64,000 nt of DNA from Daucus carota subsp. sativus. Taxonomy: Eukaryota; Streptophyta; Magnoliopsida; Apiales; Apiaceae. The notes beneath the pieces are model-generated. The model had not been told where the DNA came from and searched no databases. It saw only the letters and a list, made by a program, of their open reading frames with translations. The stretch spans positions 37,659,598-37,723,597 of the forward strand of contig NC_030385.2 of NCBI RefSeq assembly GCF_001625215.2, read 5' to 3'. This document shows positions 13,101 to 23,877 of this stretch, piece after piece (the first letter of the stretch is position 1; every line of letters begins with the position of its first letter). Made by a program: the position numbers and the translations under genes.

Positions 13101-14152
13101 CAATGATGCTTGGTCTGAGATTGGTTTTTATCACTATTCATCCTATGAAGTAATAAATTCTTTGCTGCCCTTGTACTTTGCAGTCTTTATATGTTAGTCT
13201 ATCTATAATATAATGATTTATATTATCTACAGTTGATATAATGGTTATTTTTCTTCTTCTACATTTTGTCAGGTGGGGAGCAACTCTCATGAATTCCTTT
13301 CTGTTCAATGTGGGGCTTATTCTTCTTTGTTCTATAAGGTTGGCATATATTAGTATATATAGTACTTATAATTCTCAGGTTATTGAGTTCTGTAATCAGA
13401 ATTAGTTCTAGCAGTACTTGGTATTATCATCTGCACGGAATCTTTCAAGTTCATTATAATTTTGAATGCTACTTACAGTTCAAAAACTTGTAAAGTTTAG
13501 GAAAATGTTTTAGTATAGCAATTTAGGCCAGTGCTCTACTGCAAGGTTTAGGCACCCTTACATGCTAATGAAATAAAGGTCTATATTTACTAATGAAATA
13601 TCACCTTGCCCCCCTTCAAGTCATTGGCATGCTTTTATTTGTCATTGCATATTTTTTTAATTTGAATTTTGAATTAGAATTAACTGAATGTAGTATTTCT
13701 TAAAATTATCGTTCTTGTTCTCCTTTCAGTGTTATTCAGTTCTGTTCTACTGCATTTGCCTACTATGCCCAAGCTACTGCTGCTCAAGAAATATTTGGTC
13801 ACACATTGCAATCTCTCCGTGGAATCAAATATTTATACAAGTTAGTCAAATTTATTGGCATGCTTTTCCTAGACACTTGTAAGCACTCTACTCATATTTT
13901 TACTAAATATTGAGTTTGCATGCAGGTATAACGTGTTCCAAATTGCATTTATTGTTCTGGCCGGTTTAACGTTTGTGTATTATGCAGCCTTTGTAAGTAA
14001 TCCTCAATTTCTGTTAAAATTAGTATTTATAGAAAATTTTACTTATGGGAGGATTGTGCATAAAGTTGGAAACTTGCAATATTAATATTTGGTAATATTT
14101 CTAGGGATGGAGAAGGAAAAAACCAAGTGGCAGGTTCCAACTTTCCAGTTGA
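7158..14152 (+). CDS. LMBR1/LIMR-type multi-pass membrane protein
   Basis: Fourteen exons join in frame to 510 residues: 7158-7507, 7907-7992, 10232-10350, 10457-10567, 11115-11213, 11299-11421, 11545-11607, 11704-11768, 12829-12938, 13035-13149, 13273-13338, 13730-13840, 13926-13992 and 14105-14152. The first ATG in good context is 7158 (MGDFNLALVLVAIIV); the in-frame GTG at 7152 is not a start. About nine hydrophobic segments are visible, the first at residues 5-29. A central charged cytosolic loop contains KKAADALHQEERSG and RKWRKN, and the tail ends GWRRKKPSGRFQLSS. Sequence and length match the plant LMBR1 domain-containing family (Arabidopsis At5g01460 type). These relate to animal LMBR1/LIMR receptors and LMBD1, a lysosomal cobalamin-export protein. 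The function in plants is not established; localisation to an endomembrane is inferred. Intron 2 (about 2.2 kb) and intron 8 (about 1.1 kb) are the largest. Confidence 0.93.
9160..9375. mobile_element. Possible decayed hAT/PIF-type MITE in intron 2
   Basis: The left part begins near GGGGCCATTTGGTTCATGG. The right part has CCCATCCCCATCCTC followed by GAACAATCCTAGCACCC. This recalls common plant MITEs whose ends read GGGxxxxTTTGGTTC and its inverse. The ends are too diverged to fix borders or a target duplication. Confidence 0.3.
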
Positions 14153-15440
14153 AAAAGGTCTTTCAAGTGCCCCGACTATAATATTTCATAGAATTTCCGG
14201 TTCTAAGTTTTCGGTTTATCTGACATCAGATGTACTAGGTTGGTATTGGTGTGTTATACTGTTATTGCAAAGAGACTGTACTTGCGATATTTCTTATTGG
14301 GGAATAACCCTATAATGAGCTGCTCGAGCCGTTGCTACTGTCCTGTTCCAATCACCTTTTGTATCATTGTATGTATAAGTGCTTTTGTGATCTATTCTGT
14401 CTGCTCAGTTCATGCAGTGGAAACTACTCCCGATGTAATATACAGTTTGATGTAAATTATAGTTGAAGAGAGAAAAGTAATTAAAGATCTGTCTAGATTT
14501 ACAATTTTTTTCTTTACATGATGTATACTAGCAATTTCATATTTTAGACAGAGATGACACAGGTAGTACCAGTGGTTAAGGGCTTGGAACTTATTTCCAA
14601 GATGATGTTCTAAAACCTTTTATGTAGTGTGGCAAATAAGACTAGAACTCCTCCAAGGACAGGAAAAAGAGCATTCCTTTTTACTGTTGTTTGAAAGAAG
14701 TTTGCTTTCCTTTTTTTCTTTTTTTTTTTTGCTTAGAAGTAATTTTTTTTTTTTTTTTTTTTTTTTGTATTTTGGATAACAAATACATATTTAGTTATGT
14801 ACACAGTTTTTTTAGTTTATGAAGGATATAGTGATGTTGATGTTTGTCATTCTTATCCCTAGGATTCGTAAAAAAATGGTGCTAATTTTTGTGCCATATA
14901 CTTCTTTCTTTTTTGGTTAACCTTTTATTTGTCATTCTTGTCTTGCATAAATTAGATAACAGTTTCTTTACATTTTTGGATATCATCGATTAGTTAGGAG
15001 ACAATTTAGATAACAATTTCCGTTGCATGAAAAGGTTATTAAGTAGAAAAGTTCAGAACTATAAGCATCAACATTTTATTGTAGGAACTAGGAAATTCAT
15101 AAAGTATTTATGTTTTTGTAAATCATGAAAGTATATAGGATATATTATTTAATACGTATTAAAATTAGTTCAAATTCTCTTAATTTATACTCTTGTCTCG
15201 GGTTCTTTGTCTTGGGAGACGGAACTTGACAAGCATTTCAAAAGTCATACAAAATGTATAAAAAGATACATTTTTTTAAAAAATAAGGACTTATTTTTTA
15301 AAATAAGTGATTGCCAAAACACCTCCAAAGTTCGGCGAGAAAAGCGAAAGAGAGTCTGAGTTCAACAGCACTGTACAAGTTTGAACGCGGATGAATAAAA
15401 CATGAGCAATAACAACAACAGAAACAAGAGCTCAAGTAGG
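14153..15440. other. Intergenic: LMBR1-like 3' UTR and A+T-rich DNA
   Basis: The first few hundred bases are probably the 3' UTR. Long T runs at about 14709-14730 and 14743-14766 could be the minus-strand tail of a retroposon, but no target duplication was found. There is no convincing gene. Confidence 0.4.
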
Positions 15441-16169
15441 TAGGGGTAGGTAGGGGTGTAAATGAGCCGAACCGAGCCGAACTAGGTAGGGGTGTAAATG
15501 ATCCGAACCGAGCCGAACTCCAGAGTGCTCGTGTATCGTTTGTTAAAAAATTAGCGAACTCGAGCTCGAGCTCGAGCTCGAGCTTGGATCGAGCCAAAAA
15601 TACTGTTTGAGTATCGACTCATTAAGGAATAACTCTGTTCACGAACGGTTCGTGAACATGTCTCACGAGTTTTTGCTCACGAACCGCTCTTTAACTTACG
15701 CTCACGAACATGTCTCACAAATTTTTGCTCACCAGCCGCTCATTAATTTTGTTCGCAAGCTTGTTTAATAAATTTTGCTAACGAGCTAGCTTATTCTCAT
15801 AAATTTATTTACGAGCTTGTTTGTTATTTAATTTAATTAAAAAAAATAAATTAAAATTCTAACAATAATTTAATTTATGCTCTAAGGAATCATAAATTCA
15901 TAATAAATCATCCATTAATAAAACTTCCACATCCACGAGCCATGTTCACGAGCCAAGTTCACGAATCATGTTCACGAACTCATAATTCGAACTTGTTCGT
16001 GAACTATCGAGTCGAACTCTATTGTGCTCAAGTTCAGCTCGTTTATAAAACGAACATTAAAATTGTGCTCAAGATCGACTCGTTTATGAATCGAACCGAG
16101 ATCGATCCGAGCTTTTTCCGAACCGAACATCGAGTGGTTATCGAGCGTATTAACTCATTTACAGTTCTA
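15441..16169. mobile_element. Non-autonomous hAT-type element, 729 bp
   Basis: The ends are TAGGGGTGTAAATGAG-like on the left (best copy 15451-15466) and CTCATTTACAGTTCTA on the right (16154-16169); these are reverse complements apart from a few bases. The flanking 8-bp direct repeats CAAGTAGG, at 15433-15440 and 16170-16177, are identical. The interior is built from variants of GAACCGAGCC and TCACGAAC and includes a (GAGCTC)n run near 15560. The left terminus is iterated: TAGGGGT at 15441, TAGGGGTGTAAATGAG at 15451, and TAGGGGTGTAAATGAT at about 15486. No transposase is encoded. Confidence 0.8.
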
Positions 16170-16446
16170 CAAGTAGGTGAAGATTACTAAAACTTCCTGT
16201 ATTTAGGTATAATGAAATATAGGCCAAATGTGGCATCCACAACATACTCGCATAGGAGAGAGAGCTTATATGGAAACAGTTTAGTTGGCGATGATAGCAG
16301 TTAACTTGTAAAATCATGTTCATCTTGTAAGGCACTACCAAGTTGGTCCATTTGTACATGCACCAGCTCTTCCATCTGGCTGAGTTTAACTAGTTATTAT
16401 TAACAGCTTCTGCACCAATCTCAGATTTCTTTTATTTATAGCTGCC

Positions 16447-18562
16447 ATGATTTTCTTGGTTCTTGCCATCTCGCTGATTTTTGTGAGCTTGAAATCTCTC
16501 TACTCGATTATATGGGTTCCATGGAGAATTCAACACTTCTTCAGAAAACAAGGTGTAAACGGCCCCAGCTACTGTCCATTTTATGGGAACACAGCAGAGA
16601 TCATGCAAATGACTAAGGAAGCTCAATCAAAATCCATTCCTTTCACTCATGATATTGTGCACCGTGTGTGCCCGGATTATTACCAGTGGTCTGCCAAGTA
16701 TGGCAGGACTTTCTTGTGCTGGTTCGGGCTAAAGCCAAGACTGGCTTTGGCAGATCCAGATATGATTAAAGACGTCTTGTCCAATTCTATCGATATGATT
16801 GATAGGCTTGACTTCAATCCCTTGGCTAGGCTGCTCTTTGGCCAGGGACTTCCTGGCTTGACGAGTCACAAATGGACTGCTCATCGAAGGATAGCAACCC
16901 CTGCATTCAATATAGAACAAGTGAAGGTTTGAGTTAAACTGGTTACCCTAGATACAGACAGATATATGGTTTTCATTTGTTGTATTTGTACTTTATATCT
17001 CATAGTCATAGGGGGTACATCATAAAAGTTTATGTGTACCTACTTTTTTATATAGCATTTTGGTGTTAAACAGGCTTGGGTGCCAGAGATGGTGGCTAGT
17101 GTTTCAAAAATGCTGGAGATTTGGGAAGATAAAGGAGAAGAGAAGGATGAAGTGGAGATTGAAGTTTACAAAGAATTTCTTGACTTGTCAGCTGAGATTT
17201 TATCAAAAACAGTTTTTGGGAGTAGTTTTGAAGAGGGGAAGCACATATTTGAGTTGCAAGAACAGCAAGTGACCCTTACAATGCGGGCTTTGCACACTGT
17301 CTATATTCCTGGATTCAGGTGATTTAGTATTCAGGAAAAGTTGTTTATTTTCTTATAGTCTATATGTTGGAATTTCTACTTATCTTGAATGTTGTAATTA
17401 CTCATGACTGTTGAATTCAATATATTCTAATGCCTGGACATTACCAAATCAAATTGCATTCAGGTTCTTGCCTACTAAAATGAACAAATTGAGGTGGAAA
17501 TTAGAGAAGGAAACTCGAGATGCAATCAGGGTGATTATTGAGAGAAATAGCAAAACAACTGACAATTCAAATAATCTAATAAGCCTATTAATGTCTGGTA
17601 GTAGTCACACGAAAGAACTTGGACCTGGGTTGGAGATTGAGGAGGTCATTGATGAGTGCAAGACATTCTATTTTGCTGGAAAAGAATCAACAGCGAATGC
17701 TGTTACTTGGGCAGTGCTCCTTTTAGCACAACATCAGGAATGGCAAAGCAAAGCCCGCAGGGAAGTTTTTCAAGTGTGCAGAGGCAATGAACTTCCAGCT
17801 GCAGATAAAATGCACGAGTTCAAGATAGTAAGTTGATTCATTACTAGTAGTCTCTGTGGCTTTTGAGTCTCAATAAATCATTAGTAATTGACATGACAAG
17901 CTGCAATTCAGTTTTCCAGTTTAATTTTAAGTACAATAGTGAAACAAGTTCAAAATGTCCTTAGTTTAGTTCAGTACTGGAAGTCTGGAAATCTGGAATC
18001 CGTTGTAGCTGGATGCATCTTTGTGTGTGCTAGTAACATCGTTTATAGTAAACTGTGTTGCTAGCAACTTCCATCCATAGAGTTCTTCCAAGTAAAATAA
18101 ACTCTATATTTATATGTTGTTTCTGATGTTGACACTTGACAGGTTAGTATGATACTGAAAGAAACACTTAGACTCTACAATCCAGTGAGTCGTTTATTGA
18201 GACGGAGCTTAAAGAATGTTAAGATTGGCAGCTTAAACGTCCCAGCTGGAACAGAATTCTACTTGGCTCTAGCAGATGTCCATCATGAAACAGAGATATG
18301 GGGACCAGATGCCAACGAGTTCAATCCTTCTAGGTTTGCCGAACCTCCAAAGCATTTGGGCTCATACTTACCATTTGGCCTGGGATCCAAAAATTGTATA
18401 GGTCGAAATTTGGCATTGGTTGAGGCTAAAATCATCCTAGCTATGATCATTAAGAAGTTTTCCTTTGTGGTTTCACCATCATATGTTCATGCTCCAGCAA
18501 TGTCGTTCACATTGCAGCCTCAGTATGGTGCTCATATCCTTGTTAGGAGGATCGGTGATTAG
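16447..18562 (+). CDS. Cytochrome P450, CYP72 clan, probably CYP721A-like
   Basis: Four exons (16447-16926, 17074-17318, 17464-17827, 18143-18562) join to 502 residues, the usual length for a microsomal P450. An N-terminal anchor (residues 1-20, rich in Ile/Leu/Val) precedes WVPWRIQHFFRKQGVNGPSY. The I-helix oxygen-binding motif is AGKEST (313-318), with Ser in place of the more usual Thr. The K-helix ExxR is E370-x-x-R373. The PERF-like motif reads FNPSRF. The haem loop PFGLGSKNCIGRN (440-452) supplies ligand Cys448. HDIVHRVCPDYYQWS and WFGLKPRLALADPDMIKDVL fit the CYP721/CYP734/CYP749 group as I recall it. CYP72-clan enzymes are ER-bound and hydroxylate hormones, terpenoids or fatty-acid-like substrates; the substrate here is unknown. 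Nothing suggests it is broken. Confidence 0.9.
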
Positions 18563-19464
18563 TAACTAATGATTATGTCCCGAACATAAATCATAAATGT
18601 ATACATAAGCAATCTATGTCATCTTAAACCTTTTAGTTTCTCATAACTTTTCTAAAATTATATAGAATAAAAAGGGTATATTTGAAATTAGTCATAAAAG
18701 AAAGGGTATATTTGACTATTTTGATATCGGCTAAGTCATTATTCTCAGAAATCACCTGTTAAGGACTTGATGCTGCAATCATCTTGCATTGTGGAGAAAA
18801 CATAAACTGTATACAAACATAAAGTAAACCATTTTGTACTGCAGATTTGCGGTACTTGTTTCCTCGCAGGTCCAGATCGAAATGAATTAACTTAATTTAA
18901 TAAGAAAATTTTAATGTTCTTGCTGTTACTAGAATAATTGAAAGCTAATGGTGCAAGGTTTTTATTGACAAATCATTACCTTAGTCAACAGATATGGGGA
19001 GTTTTCTGTTAGCTAAATCCTTAATACTTACTCCCGAGGTCCGAACACATGAAGGTTTTGAATAAATACGAAATTTTGAATGATGGAAAGTGTTAAATTT
19101 ATTTGAAAATGTAGGAAAGTTAGGCAGCTAGTCTATGACGTTGTTGAACATTTCTTTGCATGTTTTCTATTTTTTGATTATTTATTTTTTCAAAAATGTT
19201 TATAGAAACTAGACATATACTTTTAAAGGATAATTTTACGTCCCAAAAATTTCTCAATTTTTTTTACCAAATGATGGGCAGACAAGTGAAATAATATTAT
19301 GACGGCGTGATTGATGTATGTACAAGGGCTCTCATTATTATTGGAGTGAATGGAGCCAAGCAAACTTCGACACATTATATGAGAAATTCTTCTTCAAAAA
19401 CTGCTGTTTATAAAGACAAAAGGCAAATATTTAGTAATAAAACCAAACATGGGCTGAGTAATTA
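18563..19464. other. Intergenic, with a faint relative of the 32114 MITE
   Basis: The first part is probably the P450 3' UTR. About 19230-19390 resembles the MITE at 32114-32314 in layout: an ACCAAATGA block, then a GTGATTGATG block, then CTCATTATTATTGGAGTGAATG. It is much diverged and has no clear terminal repeats. No gene is seen. Confidence 0.35.
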
Positions 19465-19722
19465 CTCCCTCGAGTCAACTCAATTCTATACCGTTTACTT
19501 TTTAGGATGATCTGTAAAAATTTCTACTACACCCATTTTATACATTATATATTATTTGATCCCACCGATTTAACCATATTACACCCACTTAATACATTAA
19601 ATATGAATTGTTCCCACGATTTTACCTATTTTTGTTACTCTTTTTTCATTAAATTACATTTTTTTTTAACCTCGTGTCACACCCCATGCGTATACTACTC
19701 GATGGGACATGGGACGGAGGAG
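19465..19722. mobile_element. Decayed Stowaway-like MITE
   Basis: The left end is CTCCCTCGAGTCAACTC after a TA. The right end is GGGACGGAGGAG, close to the Stowaway inverse GGGACGGAGGGAG. The right TA is not preserved. The interior is A+T-rich and noncoding; the open frames at 19307-19770 lie across it and are not genes. Confidence 0.5.
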
Positions 19723-21679
19723 CAACAAACTCAAGGGAAGAGAAAAAGTGTGAATCTATATATATTCTAGGTAACAAATTCATCATGTGCAGCAAGTAAT
19801 AGTTAAGCAGCAGATCACAGTAAGATCTATAGCAATTAGAATGCCTGCGATTTCATCATTCCAGAATAGCATTTTTCACGAGGAGAATAAGCAATTTTTT
19901 GAATACGCAGAGCAATAAGCATTTTGTTGAATACGCAGCTCAATAAGCAAGCACAGATACATTGAGAAGATGGACAGGCGTTTAGTCATATGAATTATTG
20001 CAAGCTGAAGATCCCCAAGTTTAAAGAGAATGAAATCTTCACCTAAAAATGATTGAGATGTACTAGCCTAAGTTTTTGTCATGTTTCAACTGGAATTCAC
20101 AGCCTCAAATATATAGCATATTCAGAGTTAATCAAGATTTCGGCTGCATTATGTGGAAGGAGGACCACATATACTATAATTATTTTAAATTATCAGTAGA
20201 CTGTGATGAAGGAAACTTCCTAGAAATTGCATGCGTACGTAGCTAGGTTTAATTAGTTTGGCTTCAAACATGCTGTGGGGCAAACATGTATGGCGCTAAT
20301 TCGTCTATTGCTTGCTAGTACATAGGCGTAGATGGGGATATATCTATACACGGGTTACAAATTTACAATACTGGCATGGGGATTTCTTGGATTTCGAGTG
20401 AGACGGAGAGAGTGCAAGGAATGCTCTAGCTTCATTGTAATTAACCCCTTCGATTCTGGAGTGTAGTAGTCATAGGAATGGATAGAAACATGGTCCAGTG
20501 CTCTAGCTTTTCTTGTAGTGAATATTCGGTTTCGAATGGTAATGTTAGTGCAGATTAATTACATGGAACTACTGATTATTGAGTTTTGTTGCATGTTACA
20601 ATCAATTGAATAGAAGCTGTGTTGCTTCAGAAATATGAATTCTATCATGATAATAAATCTGATGGATATGTTAGAAAACCTTTCGCATCAGTAACCACCT
20701 TGTGGTGTTGTGTTGAAGTTAAAAACCTCAGGTAGGCTTGTTTCATGCAATTGTTTAGAAATCGGCAAGTGCTTGTTTGGTTTTATATCGGAAATTAATG
20801 ATTTTTCATGGGACGATCAAATTCTAGTAAATACATAACGACGACGACCAACTAATTAACTTATAAGCTAAAAAATATATGATTGTGTTTGGTTGAGCTT
20901 AAAAGTGATTGTGCTTGGCTGAGTTTAAAAGTCCAACTTCTGAGCTTATAAGAGCCAGAAAAAACTCATTCATATCTTTGTTTAAAGGTTTTATAAGTCA
21001 ATTTCTGACTTATAATAAGTAGACATGCTCAAATTTGTTGTAGTGATCATCCTTTTATTTGATTTTAAAGAAAAAATTATATGAAAAAATATCCTAAATG
21101 AACTAAAGATGACAAAATCTTACTCGTCACTAAATTATTGTAAATATCTAAACATACATGTAACCAGAACTAAACTAAAAATATCCCTGTTAAACCCTAC
21201 TGCATCCTATATCATCACACAAAAAATTAAATGTGCATAGAGTGTAGTGATCCAATCAATGGTGTACGCGAGGAACAAGTAGCAGTATCAGTGTTAACAG
21301 AAGAAGCGAGGAGCACTTGGATTAAATGTATAGAGGCCACATATGCACATGCATTTGAAGAGTCCCTTGGATTTAGAATTACATAATTCGAATGACACCA
21401 TACGAAACCAAAACTTATCTGTTAATACCAGACTCGACTGCATCTTGGAAACTTCCCCCCACTTTCGTTTTTTTGGCTTCATCAAACTACATAATTCTTA
21501 CAAGATCTTTTCCGATTTCCGGAAATGTCCTTTTCTTATTTAAATTATTTTCAAGTTGTTTTAGAGGAGGGAAAAAATAAAGAGAAATATGATTAATTTA
21601 TTATAAGAAAAATGTTATAGCATTGTTCAAAAGAAAAATATAACCATACTGGTATTCGTGTAATTGATAATTTTTCAAA
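19723..21679. other. Intergenic A+T-rich DNA with TE remnants
   Basis: No gene is seen. Around 20760-21040, phrases such as TGTTTGGTT, GAGCTTAAAAGTGATTGTG and CTTATAAGAGCCAG resemble the ends of common plant hAT-like MITEs, but borders cannot be fixed. An imperfect repeat, GAATACGCAG(A/C)(G)CAATAAGCA, lies near 19900-19945. Confidence 0.35.
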
Positions 21680-21850
21680 GAGTAGGGCTAGATACACAAA
21701 ATTATGTACATAATGACATGGCAATTAATATGAAATGCTTAAACTGGGGTTGTTGATGTAAATACAGCAGACCCATTCCAATTAAAACGCATCACGTGTC
21801 ATTATGTACAAAATTTTGTACACAATTATGTGCACCAAGCACTTTTCTTT
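21680..21850. mobile_element. Small MITE with long imperfect terminal inverted repeats
   Basis: The left arm ends in ATGTACATAATGACATG and the right arm begins CACGTGTCATTATGTAC. Outward the arms continue as ACACAAAATTATGTAC and GTACAAAATTTTGTACAC. Together they form arms of about 40 bp around a loop of about 70 bp. The superfamily was not decided because no unambiguous target duplication was seen. Confidence 0.5.
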
Positions 21851-22850
21851 TTCAAAATAATATTATGGACATATACCACAAATTGAAATTCGCTCATGTA
21901 TAATGTCATGAGTCAATTTTCAAAAGATATTTTTGAATTATGTAACATTACTCTTATTTTTAAAAATATTTCTAAATAAAATAAGACCAAAAAAGATATA
22001 AAACATATGAGTAAATTTTCCTAAATTATATCCGTTCCAGGAATAGGAAGATTGAGAGCAAACGGCTAGTGGTAGATAATCACAAGGATAGTTTCAATAT
22101 CCTTCAGGTAAGAAACTCTGTAAGCGAATGTTTACGTGTGAAATATATATTAAACTTGCTTATAATCTCGTGGCCCTTCCATTAAAGTTTTGCTTTCTAT
22201 TATGTTGTTTTCATATAATCAATACCATGTACACTGGAAAATAACCCATAACTACGTATGTTTATGAGACGGACATGTAGAATTTCATTTTTGTTTATAC
22301 CTATATAATGTAATCAATCACACCGGTTTCTATGGGTTCCAGATATCATATTTACCACCGGTTGACTGTTCGCTTTAATGTGATAGATAGTAGTAAAATC
22401 GTATGTCGAAATTTTACTAGAATGCTAATTAATTAATTAATTAACTTATCATAATCTTGAATTTCGTTGTTAATTGTAATTTATAAATGCCCCATCTTTA
22501 TAATTAGATCAGTGCTACCAGCATGCTGTATACAATAAACTTCTTTCGTGGAGTAATATGATTGAAATTCGATATCATTCTTGTAAAAAATTTATGTGAT
22601 CCCCGGCATATATAGCTGCCAAGAGTTGGAGGAACTATTCTTAAAGCACAGTACACATACCGTACACACAATCCTGTTGTCCATTAAGTCATTTTCGTTG
22701 TGTGGTAACAAGCAAAAGGAGAAACCAGACTCAAATTAATCTTTGCAAATCAAGGAATCATATCATTTCGTTAAGCGGTAGCAATGTAGCACCTTCCCCG
22801 TCTCTGGTTTCTGGCTTGTTTGGTTTATATGATTGATTATTAAATTAATC
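21851..22850. other. Intergenic, nothing recognised
   Basis: The stretch is A+T-rich with scattered short repeats such as (AATT)n near 22425-22445. No open frame with a domain, RNA gene or clear transposon end was seen. Confidence 0.35.
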
Positions 22851-22903
22851 AAATTTGCCTGTAACTTCTGGCAAAAAAAAAAAAAAAAAAATTTGCCTGT
22901 AAC
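22851..22903. mobile_element. Micro-retroinsertion: poly(A) flanked by a 15-bp duplication
   Basis: The 15-base word AAATTTGCCTGTAAC occurs at 22851-22865 and again at 22889-22903. Between them is TTCTGGC followed by an uninterrupted A run of about 16. A target duplication around a tail-only insert is what an extremely 5'-truncated retroposon (LINE or SINE tail) leaves behind. Confidence 0.6.
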
Positions 22904-23053
22904 ATGTATATATCTTACTTCTTTATAATTTAAAAAACCTGAAAATTAGATTTTAAAATTAATACATTTCTTTCCTAATAAAAGAAATTTATTAATTCTT
23001 TAATTATACAAGTATTCTACAATTTATTATTAATCTCTGACCAATTTATTATA

Positions 23054-23577
23054 GGGTTAATTATCTAATTGGACACTCACTCCACACCAATATATCATAC
23101 GGGCACTCTCGAATTTTCAGTCGCATTTGAAACACCGCTTTTAGAAATTATATCATTTTTAAAAATAAAGTGGTAAATTCGAAAACAAGTCGACAGTTTA
23201 AGAAGTGTTGCTCATATGGCTTTAACACAGTAGGTCATAGAAATTATGTAGGTACACTTAATTGAATTTCCGCGTTCAACAAATGGGTAAAATTGATGGC
23301 GGAAGAGATGGGTTATAAAGAACCCTAATAATCCATATATATATAGCCATTTTTTGGACGTAGAAATTCAATTAATCGTACCTACGTAATCTCTATCCTA
23401 CTGTGTTAGATCTCCATGAGTAACACTTCTCAAACTGTCAATTTGTTTTTGAATTTAACTTTTTACTTTAAAAACTGATACAATTTCTGAAAATAGTGTT
23501 TTAAATGATACAGAAAATTCGAAAGTGCCCGGATGATACATTGGTGTGAGGTGAGTGTCCAATCATATAATTAACCC
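23054..23577. mobile_element. Mutator-like MITE with terminal inverted repeats over 200 bp
   Basis: The two halves, about 23054-23275 and 23350-23577, are reverse complements over more than 200 bp with modest divergence. The ends read GGGTTAATTAT and ATAATTAACCC. The next blocks, TTGGACACTCAC and CGGGCACTCTCGAATTTTC, recur inverted on the right. Flanks ATTTATTATA (23044-23053) and ATATATTATA (23578-23587) match at 9 of 10 positions. Long TIRs with a 9-10 bp target duplication point to a non-autonomous Mutator-like element. The central loop is only about 75 bp. It ends 300 bp upstream of the CAX start codon. Confidence 0.75.
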
Positions 23578-23877
23578 ATATATTATAATAAAATTTGAAA
23601 TAAGCTAAATAATTATTCTCAGACGGAGGATATATATAACATCCTTTCTTCTCATCAATCAGCATGGTACAGTGACAAACAGACATCACATAACTGAACC
23701 TTCCTAGAATTTTCCGGACTTGCTTGCAGATGCTCTCTATAAATATAGCTGAAACGATTATAAACACCCACGCCGCAATTATCTTCCCTCCCATGTGTCC
23801 AAAACACATGCACATTCCCACAATATATACAAAATATTTACATATAATTATTTATTTGTGGTGATTACACCATCAAA

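Noticed and set aside
14700..14766. T runs as a possible minus-strand retroposon tail
   Set aside because: No flanking target duplication or element body could be identified.
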